From an uncultured Megasphaera sp. (lineage in GTDB: Bacteria; Bacillota; Negativicutes; Veillonellales; Megasphaeraceae): a stretch of DNA of 37,661 nucleotides. A program made the translations under genes and the position numbers. The stretch spans positions 1 through 37,661 of the forward strand of contig NZ_UQBH01000024.1 of the NCBI RefSeq assembly GCF_900539295.1, given 5' to 3'. Each line of letters opens with the position of its first letter. Within the stretch, counting starts at the first letter, position 1. Below are positions 1-8,800 of this stretch, piece after piece. Under the pieces are notes generated by a model that worked only from the letters and a program-made list of their open reading frames with translations, searched no databases and was not told where the DNA came from.

Positions 1-4
1 AGAT

Positions 5-50
5 AGGCCCTTATAGGGCCTGAGCAAACCACCAGTTAAACTGGTGGTTT
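5..50. repeat. Paired hairpins at the left edge, possible IS200/IS605-type end
   Basis: Two hairpins lie in tandem: AGGCCC/GGGCCT (5-10 with 16-21, loop TTATA) and AAACCACCAG/CTGGTGGTTT (26-35 with 41-50, loop TTAAA). The second shares its CAGTT-A-ACTG centre with a hairpin at the far right edge of the window (37632-37650). Short perfect hairpins of this style are typical of the ends of IS200/IS605 elements, but no transposase is present in the window, so this could equally be a terminator for a gene lying to the left. Confidence 0.4.
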
Positions 51-229
51 TGATTACTTAAGGAAAACACGCTGTAGAAGCGAGTTAGACGTCCCGTTCA
101 GGAAGACGAGTATAAACTGATAATCGAGATCCTGAAAGGGCTCTTAGGCCCGATTAGAAAGATTTGTAGGATAATTCCGGACAAGGAGACGGAAAGCTGA
201 GAAGGCTCGTAAAACTGAATATCGCATAC

Positions 230-277
230 AAAAAGCCGTTACATGGCATCTGTCAGTGATGTCTTGCACCGGCTTTT
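230..277. terminator. Terminator-like hairpin
   Basis: An outer stem AAAAAGCCG/CGGCTTTT (230-238 with 270-277) encloses an inner stem GGCATC/GATGTC (245-250 with 258-263, one wobble). The A-run on one side and T-run on the other make it readable as an intrinsic terminator on either strand. I see no gene in 61-230 that it would end. Confidence 0.5.
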
Positions 278-360
278 GTTATGTCTATTTAGGTTGTTTA
301 GGAGAAATATTTTTGGAGTGATAACTTGCATAGAAATTGGTGGAAGAAGTGCATTATGCA

Positions 361-431
361 ATCGGTAGAGATGTCTGAAAGAATCGTTTTAATGTAGTAC
401 ATCTCCCCGAAGTGAAAAACTGCCTACCGAT
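361..431. ncRNA. Candidate structured RNA element
   Basis: An 8-bp perfect closing helix ATCGGTAG/CTACCGAT (361-368 with 424-431) runs directly on its 5' side into a second perfect helix AGATGT/ACATCT (369-374 with 399-404). The remaining strand (405-423) is single-stranded and purine-rich. A terminator hairpin follows at 511-551. No riboswitch or known RNA family was recognised. A 13-codon reading frame (ATG 356 to TAG 397) overlaps the helix, but it has no convincing ribosome binding site. Confidence 0.3.
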
Positions 432-510
432 AAGAAAGTATAGAGTGAATAGAACGTGAACCTACTTTTCTACCTTTGAAGGTAAATAATATTATCGTTT
501 GCCTCCGAAT

Positions 511-551
511 AAAAAGGCTGTCGCGTGATTTGTCATGAGACATCCTTTTTT
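511..551. terminator. Intrinsic terminator-like hairpin upstream of hsdM
   Basis: The stem is built from AAAAAGG/CCTTTTT (511-517 with 544-550), TGTC/GACA (519-522 with 539-542) and CGTGA/TCATG (524-528 with 533-537) around a 4-nt loop, with two single mismatches, followed by T residues. It could end a transcript from the 285-500 stretch or, read on the other strand, one coming from the right. It separates that stretch from the hsd operon. Confidence 0.6.
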
Positions 552-638
552 GCCTATTTGTTTCCAACAGGTTAGGAGATAATGTGGATTTCCATGTGGC
601 GGTTTCTTTTCAAAAGAATAGAATAAAGAATCGAATAA

Positions 639-687
639 TGTTATACTATTTATTATGCAGGATAATCGTTAATAATAAGGATTATTA
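639..687 (+). promoter_or_regulatory. Probable hsd promoter and downstream dyad
   Basis: An extended -10 element, TG-T-TATACT, lies at 639-647, with no good -35. Just downstream is an inverted repeat TAATAAT-AAGG-ATTATTA (670-687), placed in the early leader, where a repressor or controller protein could bind. The hsdM ribosome binding site AAGGAG (753-758) sits 9 nt before the ATG. The promoter call is from motif only. Confidence 0.4.
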
Positions 688-767
688 CGATGATAACGGC
701 ACTTTATTGAGATTAGAATCAGACGTTTGATTATTGAACGAATATATATAGTAAGGAGTATACTTCA

Positions 768-3350
768 ATGAATAAACAACAGCTGGCTACGAAAATATGG
801 GAATCTGCAAACCGTATGCGGTCGAAAATCGAACCTAATGAATATAAAGACTATATCCTTGGATTTATCTTTTATAAATATTTGTCTGATAAAGAAGAGC
901 AGTGGCTCCTGTCTCAAGAATATACGACAGAAGATATTATAAATTATGTAAACGAAGCCGATACTGATACCGTTTCTAACGTTCAGAAAAATCTCGGGTA
1001 CTTTATCTCTTATAAAGATCTATTTTCAACTTGGATTCAGATAGGTTCTGATTTTTCTGTAGACAATGTTCGTACCGCTTTATCTTCCTTTACTCGTCTC
1101 ATTTCTCCTTCTCACAAAAAAGTGTTTTCAGGCATTTTTAATACCCTCGAAACAGGACTTTCCAAATTGGGCGACAATACACAGTCTCAAACCAAATCTG
1201 TTCGTGACTTGGTTCATCTTATTGCTGAGATTCCTATGCAGAAAAAACAGGATTATGATGTATTGGGCTTTATTTACGAATTCTTGATCTCAAACTTTGC
1301 GGCGAACGCCGGAAAGAAGGCTGGAGAATTTTATACGCCTCATGAAGTTTCTCTCCTCATGTCTGAAATTGTGGCTAATCATCTGAGAGGTAGAGAGAAG
1401 ATTGATATTTACGATCCGACAAGCGGTTCCGGCAGTCTTCTTATCAACATAGGTCAGACGACAGCAAAATATATGAAAAATAAAAATCGTATTCGCTATT
1501 ATGCCCAGGAAATCACGCCCAGTACATATAATTTGACCCGGATGAACCTTGTCATGCGCGGTATCTTGCCGGATAATATCTTAACTCGCAGGGGGGATAC
1601 CCTGGAAGATGACTGGCCATATTTTGAAGATTCCGACCCGGTCGGGACGTATAATCCGCTTTATGTAGATGCCGTTGTTTCTAATCCGCCCTATTCTCAA
1701 CGCTGGAATCCTTCTGGAAAAGAAAACGATTCCCGCTATTCTCGGTACGGTCTAGCGCCGAAATCTAAAGCCGATTATGCGTTTTTACTGCACGATCTCT
1801 ATCATCTGAAACCGGATGGCATTATGACCATTGTTTTACCGCATGGAGTACTGTTCCGTGGTGGTGAGGAAGGACAAATCCGTAAAAACCTTATTGAACA
1901 GAACAATATCGATGCGATTATCGGACTTCCGGCGGATATCTTCTTCGGCACAGGAATCCCGACCATTATTATGGTGTTACGGCAAAAAAGAGAAAATACG
2001 GATGTCCTTATAATCGACGCTTCTAAGGGATTTGTGAAAGACGCTAAAAAGAATAAACTCAGGGATTCTGATATTCGGCGTGTCGTAGATACGGTGAAGG
2101 GACGGCTGAGTATAGATAAGTATTCCCGCTTGGTCAGTCGTGATGAAATTAGGGCGAATGACTATAATTTGAATATTCCGCGCTACGTGGATTCTTCGGA
2201 AGAGACGGAAAGTTATGATATTTACGCTTCCATGTTTGGCGGAGTTCCTGTGTCTGAACTTGCGGTTTTAAATTCCTATTGGAAAGTCTTTCCCTCGCTT
2301 AAGGAAGAACTCTTTACCGGCGATGATGAATATGTTTCTGTGAAGAATGAGGACATTAAAACAACGATTCGGAATAATCTTGATGTTCAGAATTTTCTGG
2401 GACGCTTTCACCGTCGATTTGCTGATTTCGGCGAATTCTTGGATAAAAATCTGATTGATCAGGCTTTGGCGCTTTCTATCCCTAAAATGGAGGAACAAAT
2501 CGCTTCTGACCTATTTCAGCGTTTTTCGGGTGTATCGCTTTTAGATCCTTATCAGGCGTATGAAAGTTTTGAAGAACAGTACAATATAATCTCTGGAGAC
2601 TTAGAGCTCGTTCAGGCAGAAGGAATGGATACTTTTAAAAAAGTTGATCCCAATATGGTTGTAAAGAAACAAAAAGGCAAAGAAGTTGAGGTGCAAGAGG
2701 GCTGGAAAGGGCATGCCCTGGAGTTCGAGTTGGTCCAAGAAGTTTATCTTTCTGAAGAATTGAGTGCATTGACGAAAAAACGCGATGATCTCGCTGAAAT
2801 TCCCCATGCTTATGAAGAACTGATTGAGACTTTGAGTGAAGAGGATAAAAACACTATTAGCGATGCTTTGAATGAATCAAATGATGAGTTTGTATTCAAG
2901 AATATAAAAGGTGTCATAAAAGTACTCAAGGAAGATGAAGCGGACAACAAGGTATTGATTCAAACTCTTAAAAGTGCTCAAAGTTTGAATGACAAGGAAA
3001 AAAATCTAAAAAAACAAATCAAAGCAGAAGAAAATTCATTGCATCTTTTGACAAAAGAGACGATTGAAAACTTTTCTGATGAAGATGTACGGCAACTCCT
3101 TCATGAAAAATGGGTTACCCCGATTGTAGATAGCATCGCCGCTCTTGCTGATGCCATGATTGACGATTTTACGAAACGAGTGGAGTTATTGGCACAAAAA
3201 TATTCTGTCACTATGAAAGATATTGAAGACGATATTAGACGTACGGAGAAATTACTGTCTTCTATGCTATCGGATCTTACCGGGTCCGATGCCGATATGG
3301 CGGGAATCCGAGAATTGCAAAAATTGATAGGTGGTGAAATAGATGAATAA
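768..3350 (+). CDS. hsdM: Type I restriction-modification methyltransferase subunit HsdM, extended
   Basis: This is the N6-adenine DNA methyltransferase subunit of a type I R-M system; with HsdS it methylates the recognition sequence, and with HsdR it forms the restriction complex. The N-terminal helical HsdM domain covers about residues 1-130. Motif X-like GEFYTP is at 187-192, the SAM-binding motif PTSGSGSLL at 217-225 and the catalytic NPPY at 306-309. The usual methyltransferase fold ends near residue 480. The remaining roughly 370 residues are an unusual charged extension, probably helical or coiled-coil, making the protein 860 aa where EcoR124I-type HsdM is about 520. The start is supported by AAGGAG. 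Its stop overlaps the hsdS start by 8 nt, so the two are translationally coupled. Confidence 0.95.
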   Translation: MNKQQLATKIWESANRMRSKIEPNEYKDYILGFIFYKYLSDKEEQWLLSQEYTTEDIINYVNEADTDTVSNVQKNLGYFISYKDLFSTWIQIGSDFSVDNVRTALSSFTRLISPSHKKVFSGIFNTLETGLSKLGDNTQSQTKSVRDLVHLIAEIPMQKKQDYDVLGFIYEFLISNFAANAGKKAGEFYTPHEVSLLMSEIVANHLRGREKIDIYDPTSGSGSLLINIGQTTAKYMKNKNRIRYYAQEITPSTYNLTRMNLVMRGILPDNILTRRGDTLEDDWPYFEDSDPVGTYNPLYVDAVVSNPPYSQRWNPSGKENDSRYSRYGLAPKSKADYAFLLHDLYHLKPDGIMTIVLPHGVLFRGGEEGQIRKNLIEQNNIDAIIGLPADIFFGTGIPTIIMVLRQKRENTDVLIIDASKGFVKDAKKNKLRDSDIRRVVDTVKGRLSIDKYSRLVSRDEIRANDYNLNIPRYVDSSEETESYDIYASMFGGVPVSELAVLNSYWKVFPSLKEELFTGDDEYVSVKNEDIKTTIRNNLDVQNFLGRFHRRFADFGEFLDKNLIDQALALSIPKMEEQIASDLFQRFSGVSLLDPYQAYESFEEQYNIISGDLELVQAEGMDTFKKVDPNMVVKKQKGKEVEVQEGWKGHALEFELVQEVYLSEELSALTKKRDDLAEIPHAYEELIETLSEEDKNTISDALNESNDEFVFKNIKGVIKVLKEDEADNKVLIQTLKSAQSLNDKEKNLKKQIKAEENSLHLLTKETIENFSDEDVRQLLHEKWVTPIVDSIAALADAMIDDFTKRVELLAQKYSVTMKDIEDDIRRTEKLLSSMLSDLTGSDADMAGIRELQKLIGGEIDE

Positions 3351-4584
3351 GAAGAAAAAACCACGCATTCGCTTTAAAGGCTTCACGGATGATTGGGAAC
3401 AGCGTAAGGTTTCTGATGTAGCAGAAATTTGTGCTGGAGGTACTCCTCGTACCGGAGTGCCTCAGTATTGGTTTCCTAAAGAGACTCCATGGTTGTCTTC
3501 TGGAGAAGTCCATAAAAAATATATTACGTTCACTGATAATATGATTTCTAAAGAAGGAATGAATAATTCCAATGCGAAAATGATACCTGTAAATTCGGTT
3601 TTAATTGCGTTGGCGGGGCAAGGGAAGACGCGTGGAACTGTTGCAATTAATCGCATTCCGCTTACTACTAACCAATCTATTGCAGCGATGATATTTTCGG
3701 AGGATATTATTTCAGAATTTGTGTTTTGTAATCTGGAAAATAGATATGATGAATTGCGAATGATTTCATCTGGAGCTGGGTCACGAGGTGGACTGAACAA
3801 GCAGCTTGTCGGTGAAATAGAAATTCCATATGCATCGTGCAAAGAGCAACAGAAAATTGGAGATTTTTTTAAGGTCCTAAACGATCTCATTACCCTTCAT
3901 CAGCGTAAGTGCGAAAAATTGAAAATTATTAAAAAATCAATGCTCGAAAATTGTTTTCCGAAAAATGGACAAAAAGTGCCGAAAATTAGATTTTCTGGTT
4001 TTACGGGCGATTGGGAACAGCGTAAGTTAGGAGATATTACCGAATCATTTGAGTATGGGTTGAATGTGGCTGCAAAAAAATATGATGGACAAAATAAATA
4101 TCTTCGAATTACGGATATAGATGATTCTACGCATGAGTTCCTTAAGAAAACTTTGACATCTCCAGATACAGACCTTTCTCAAGTAGAAAATTATGTATTG
4201 CAAGAAGGCGATGTTCTTTTTGCTCGTACAGGTGCAAGTGTCGGAAAAACTTATATTTATAAGCAATCTGATGGCCTTGTATATTATGCTGGTTTTCTTA
4301 TTCGAGCAAGAATAAAAAAAGATCATGATTCAAAATTCGTGTTTCAAAATACATTGACATCCGATTACGATAACTATATTCGTATCACTTCTCAGCGTTC
4401 GGGGCAGCCTGGGGTCAATGCTCGAGAATATGGTGAATATACTTTAATGACCCCCTCTTTGGCAGAACAACAAAAGATAGGGAAGTATTTTCAAAATATC
4501 GATGCGCTTATAACCCTTCATCAGAGTAAGTTGGAAAAACTGCAAAAAATAAAAAAATCTATGCTTGAAAGAATGTTTGTATAG
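3343..4584 (+). CDS. hsdS: Type I restriction-modification specificity subunit HsdS (expressed copy)
   Basis: HsdS sets the DNA target of the methylase and restriction complexes. The 413-aa protein has the normal two-half layout. A WEQRK motif at residue 18 opens TRD1, which closes with the conserved EQQKIGDFF...LHQRK block near 160-190. A linker of about 35 residues follows, a second WEQRK at 224 opens TRD2, and this closes with EQQKIGKYF...LHQSK near 370-396 and a helical tail. The two TRDs differ strongly in sequence, so the target should be bipartite. The start overlaps hsdM. Nucleotide repeats encoding WEQRK and TLHQRK recur downstream around two further TRDs with no start codon, so this copy is likely the expression locus of a shuffling system. 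Confidence 0.95.
   Translation: MNKKKKPRIRFKGFTDDWEQRKVSDVAEICAGGTPRTGVPQYWFPKETPWLSSGEVHKKYITFTDNMISKEGMNNSNAKMIPVNSVLIALAGQGKTRGTVAINRIPLTTNQSIAAMIFSEDIISEFVFCNLENRYDELRMISSGAGSRGGLNKQLVGEIEIPYASCKEQQKIGDFFKVLNDLITLHQRKCEKLKIIKKSMLENCFPKNGQKVPKIRFSGFTGDWEQRKLGDITESFEYGLNVAAKKYDGQNKYLRITDIDDSTHEFLKKTLTSPDTDLSQVENYVLQEGDVLFARTGASVGKTYIYKQSDGLVYYAGFLIRARIKKDHDSKFVFQNTLTSDYDNYIRITSQRSGQPGVNAREYGEYTLMTPSLAEQQKIGKYFQNIDALITLHQSKLEKLQKIKKSMLERMFV
3393..3408 (+). repeat. Direct repeat A1 (front edge of TRD1)
   Basis: TTGGGAACAGCGTAAG encodes WEQRK at the front of TRD1 in hsdS. The same 16 bases recur at 4011, 4728 and 5280, always in the same codon phase; A1 and A2 share 18 bases. No inverted copy was seen on the other strand in this locus. 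Confidence 0.9.
3886..3909 (+). repeat. Direct repeat B1 (rear edge of TRD1)
   Basis: The repeat contains ACCCTTCATCAGCGTAAG and encodes LITLHQRK at the end of TRD1. It shares the 9-base core CAGCGTAAG with repeat A. Near copies follow at 4507, 5212 and 5758, spaced by multiples of three. Confidence 0.85.
4011..4026 (+). repeat. Direct repeat A2 (front edge of TRD2)
   Basis: An exact copy of TTGGGAACAGCGTAAG lies 618 bases after A1, inside hsdS at the start of TRD2. Exchange between A1 and A2 would delete TRD1 in frame. Confidence 0.9.
4507..4530 (+). repeat. Direct repeat B2, diverged (rear edge of TRD2)
   Basis: This is a diverged copy of repeat B, ending CATCAGAGTAAG, that encodes LITLHQSK at the end of the expressed hsdS. 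It differs from B1 in the core (CAGAGTAAG instead of CAGCGTAAG). Confidence 0.8.
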
Positions 4585-4727
4585 ATTTTAGAGAAGTAAT
4601 TAAGCTGCAGAAATAGAGATATAATGAATAGACTTATTTTCAATTACAGCGTAAGCTGCCTATGCTTATATTTTGAGATATACTGATAATTTTCAATCAC
4701 GAAATGAAGAAACTATACCTCTATATC
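4585..4727 (+). other. Non-coding junction with an orphan repeat core
   Basis: This stretch separates the hsdS stop from TRD3. It carries an isolated copy of the core in ACAGCGTAAGCT (4646-4657), identical over 12 bases to the start of TRD3 (4734-4745) but with no TRD behind it. Stop codons interrupt all likely continuations, including an in-frame TGA at 4705-4707 just before TRD3. It reads like the scar of an earlier cassette loss. Confidence 0.55.
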
Positions 4728-4743
4728 TTGGGAACAGCGTAAG
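4728..4743 (+). repeat. Direct repeat A3 (front edge of silent TRD3)
   Basis: An exact TTGGGAACAGCGTAAG copy, 717 bases after A2 and in the same codon phase. It marks the point at which TRD3 becomes homologous to HsdS; upstream sequence is unrelated. Confidence 0.9.
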
Positions 4744-5211
4744 CTATATGAGGTCGCTGAGATTATAGGAGGAGGAACACCTAGTACAAATAATTCTGAC
4801 TATTGGGATGGAGATATAGATTGGTATACTCCAGCTGAAATTGGCGATAAAATATTTGCCAGTGGCAGTATTCGTAAAATTACTGAAGAAGGCTTAAAAA
4901 ATAGCTCTGCTAAAATTCTGCCAGCGAATAAGACTGTACTATTTACAAGTCGTGCGGGAATCGGAAATATGGCTATCTTACAGCACGCAGGGGCTACTAA
5001 TCAAGGGTTTCAATCATTGATATGTAATAATGATATAGACCCATATTTTATTTTTTCTATGGGAAATATGATTCAGCATGAGGCGGAACGAGTGGCGGCT
5101 GGATCAACATTTGCAGAAATATCTGGAAAGTCCCTCGGAAAATTAAGCTTTTTGATGCCCAAATGGGGAGAACAGCGAAAACTAGGAAAGTTTTTTCAAC
5201 AGATGGACAAT

Positions 5212-5235
5212 CTCATTACCCTTCATCAGCGAAAG
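5212..5235 (+). repeat. Direct repeat B3 (rear edge of TRD3)
   Basis: Matches B1 except for the core, which reads CAGCGAAAG. It encodes LITLHQRK at the end of TRD3. Confidence 0.85.
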
Positions 5236-5279
5236 TTAAAAGTTTTCAAAAATAGAGAAATTTATTCCTTAAATATAGT

Positions 5280-5295
5280 TTGGGAACAGCGTAAG
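5280..5295 (+). repeat. Direct repeat A4 (front edge of TRD4)
   Basis: An exact TTGGGAACAGCGTAAG copy, 552 bases after A3, opening TRD4 in the same codon phase. Confidence 0.9.
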
Positions 5296-5757
5296 TTATC
5301 TGACATTACCTTTTTGTCAGGAAAAAAGAATAGAGATGATCTCCCTTATAAGAGTTATTCAATAACTAATGAAAATGGATTTGTTCCACAGGATGAAAAA
5401 TTTGAAAATGGTGGGACAATGCGTGAAGCTGATAAAAGAATGTATTATATTGTTTCTCCACATTCTTTTGCATATAATCCAGCAAGAATCAATGTAGGTT
5501 CGATTGGCTACCAAAATACATCTGATAACGTAATCGTCAGCTCGCTTTATGAAGTTTTTAAGACCACAGGTGACGTAGATGATCGTTTTCTTTGGCATTG
5601 GTTTAAGTCCGATAATTTTCAAAAACTCATAGTTCAGCTACAAGAAGGCGGAGTTCGTCTATACTTTTATTATGATAAGCTTTGCATGGGGAAACTTGCG
5701 CTACCTAATCTTGAGGAACAACAGCTGATAGGACATTGTTTAGATAACATCGACAAC

Positions 5758-5781
5758 CTCATTACCCTTCATCAACGAAAG
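5758..5781 (+). repeat. Direct repeat B4 (rear edge of TRD4)
   Basis: A repeat B copy with core CAACGAAAG, encoding LITLHQRK. It is followed after about 40 bases by the hsdR start, with no stop codon between. Confidence 0.8.
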
Positions 5782-5820
5782 CTAAATTTATGGAAATTTT
5801 ATAAGAATAGGAGTAAAGTT

Positions 5821-8800
5821 ATGGATGATTTTGATAAAGAAGTAGATTTTGAAGCGGCCTTGATTACTGCATTGCAGCGTTACGGTTGGGGACAGGAAGT
5901 CATTAAGTATCCGACAGAAAAAGAATTGATTCAAAACTGGGCGAATATTCTTTTTGAAAACAATCGGAGTATCGACCGCTTGGGTGATTTTCCTCTCGTT
6001 CAAGAAGAAATCGATGATCTTCTAGAACAAATCAATCGCCTTCGGACTCCTTTGGCTTTGAACGGCTTCATCAATGGGAAAACCGTATCCATAACTCGAA
6101 AAAATCCTAAAGATACCTTGCACTATGGAAAAGAAGTAAGCTTGAAAATCTATGACCCCATGGAAATCGCCGCCTTACAAAGTCGCTACCAGATTGTTCA
6201 ACAACCTCTATTTGCCCGCCACGAAAAAGTATTGCAAGATCGACGCGGTGACTTGATGTTATTGATTAACGGCATGCCTGTTTTTCATATCGAACTGAAA
6301 AAGTCCGGTGTTCCCGTAATTGAAGCGGCCAATCAAATTGAAAAATACGCTCATGAAGGGCTTTTTACGGGCTTTTTCTCCCTTATTCAAATTTTTGTGG
6401 CAATGAATCCGAACGAGACGTTGTATTTTTCTAATCCGGGCCCCGATGGACGGTTTAATCCTGATTTTTATTTCCACTGTGCAGATTTGAATAATGATCC
6501 TATCAACGATTGGAAGCGTGTTGCTGAGCTGCTTTTATCAATTCCCATGGCTCATCAGTTAGTCGGGTTCTATACCGTTGCAGATGATTCCGATGGTATT
6601 TTGAAAGTCATGCGAAGCTACCAATATTATGCTGCCAATAATATTTCTGACCGTGTGACTAAACACGACTGGGAAGAAGGAAATCAGCTTGGCGGTTATA
6701 TTTGGCATACAACGGGATCCGGCAAGACGATGACCTCCTTTAAATCAGCTCAACTTATCGCAGCTTCGAAAGATGCTGACAAAGTCGTATTCTTGATGGA
6801 CCGGATTGAACTTGGTACACAGTCTCTCAAGGAATATCGGGCTTTTGCCGATAATGCCGATGACGTACAGGAAACAGAAGATACGGTCACGCTGATCAGC
6901 AAACTGAAAAGCAATGATCCTAAAAATACCTTGATTGTTTCTTCCATTCAGAAGATGAGCAATATCAAAGACGATGCAGAAGTTAGCATGAAGGCAAAAG
7001 ACCTTGAGGCCATGAAATCTAAACGTCTCGTATTTATTATTGATGAATGTCATCGTTCTACCTTTGGCGAAATGCTTTCCACTATTAAGGCGACATTCCC
7101 CCATGCGCTCTTTTTCGGTTTTACGGGAACTCCTGTATTCCGTGAAAATGAAAAAGTCATGACGACGACGGCTGATATTTTTGGTGATGAATTGCATCGC
7201 TATAGTATTGCCGATGGTATTCGTGATAAAAATGTTCTCGGATTCGACCCCACGATGGTAATGGTCTATAAAGATAACGAGTTGCGAAAGAAAGTTGCCT
7301 TGCAGGAATCCGGGGCAAGGTCTGAGGAAGAGGCTGTAACGGACCCGAGTATGAGCAAGAAGTACTATCATTTCATGTCGCCATCTGAAGTGCCCATGGC
7401 AGGACAACGACAGGAGGACGGGAAATACTTGAAGGGGATAGAAGACTATGTGGGAGATGAAGCCTGGCAGACCGATGAATATGAATGGGCGATAGTCGAT
7501 AATATTGCCGAAAACTGGTTGACCCTTTCACGGAATCGTAAATTTCATGCTTTATTTGCTACCAGCAGCATTCCGGAAGCTGTCCGTTACTATCGTAAAT
7601 TCAGGGAAAAATATCCCAACCTGAAAGTAACCGGGCTTTTTGATCCGACGATTGATAATCAAGGTGGGAAACGTTCGCTTGATAAAGAAGACGGACTAAA
7701 AGCGATGCTTGAAGATTATAATGAAACCTTCAGCCAATGTTTCGATATCGGTGGCTATGCTAAATTTAAGAAAGATGTATCGGCAAGATTGGCCCACAAG
7801 AAGCCCTATGAACGAGTAGAGCCTGAAATGCAGTTGGATCTGCTGATTGTCGTCAATCAAATGCTGACCGGATTCGACTCTAAGTGGATTAACGTCCTTT
7901 ATTTGGATAAGGTGTTGGTTTATCAGAATTTAATCCAGGCATTTTCGCGTACCAATCGTCTTTTTAACATCAATGAAAAGCCTTTTGGTTCCATTCGTTA
8001 TTACCGAATGCCTCATACGATGAAGCGGAATATTGAAGACGCTGTGCAGCTCTATTCCGGCGATCGTCCGCAAGGTCTTTTTGCTGACCATCTGCCTGAT
8101 AATGTTCGCCATATGAATGCAACTTTTGTAGACATGGTGGATATCTTTAAGAATGCTGATGTCCCAGCTATGGATAAGTTGCCAGAAGATCTTCCTTCAA
8201 AAGCTAAATTTGCCAAACTTTTCCGTGAATTTTCTACCTATTTGCAGGCGGCAAGAATTCAGGGCTTTACTTGGGATAAGACGGAATATTCTTCTATCAT
8301 TGATGCAGAAGACACGAGCAAGGAAGAAATCATTCATCTGTTGCCGACGGAAGAACAGTATAATATCCTCCTTCAGCGGTATAAAGAACTTCGCAAACCT
8401 GATGATGGAAATAGAGGAGATGATGATGACATTACCTTCCCCATCGATCCTTATCTCACGGAGCAGAACACCGGGGTTATTGACAACGACTATATGAACT
8501 CTCGTTTTGAAAAGTGGAGAAAACAACTGAGCGATCCCAATGCGGATCCGGCTGCTGTAGAAGCAACGCTGACGGAACTCCATAAATCGTTTGCCTTCCT
8601 CTCCCAGGAGGAACAAAGGTATGCCAACCTATTTCTTCATGATGTACAGACCGGGGATGTCTGCTTTACGGAAGGCAAGACCTTCAGAGATTATATTGTA
8701 GAGTACGCCAGCAATGCAAAGAGACGGCAAGAACGGAGACTTTCTGATTCCCTTGGCTGTTCTGAGGAACTCCTGCAAAAAATGATGGATGCTCATGTAA

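Larger units (their letters stand above)
4708..5820 (+). pseudogene. Silent hsdS modules TRD3 and TRD4, no start codon, in frame with hsdR
   Basis: Translation from 4729 gives WEQRKLYEVAEIIGGGTP..., a complete TRD (TRD3) ending in EQRKLGKFF...LITLHQRKL. A short 14-residue linker and a second WEQRK (5281) then open TRD4, which ends LEEQQLIGHCLDN...LITLHQRKL. Both TRDs look intact and differ from TRD1 and TRD2. A stop lies just upstream and the first ATG is only at 4969, in the middle of TRD3, so TRD3 cannot be made as it stands. The linker between them is shorter than the one in the expressed hsdS. There is no stop before hsdR: the frame runs open into it. It is either a silent cassette store or a decayed second hsdS; the intact TRDs and conserved repeats favour the store. 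Confidence 0.75.

Noticed and set aside
356..397. A 13-codon leader peptide upstream of hsdM
   Set aside because: No ribosome binding site, and the coding reading explains none of the surrounding helices.
3393..5781. Inverted repeats for hsdS inversion
   Set aside because: I looked for the reverse complement (CTTACGCTGTTCCCA) across the locus and saw none; all copies are in the same direction.
4969..5820. ATG 4969 as the true start of a long HsdS-HsdR protein
   Set aside because: It lies in the middle of TRD3 and has no ribosome binding site; AGGAG before 5821 and the HsdR family N-terminus support 5821.
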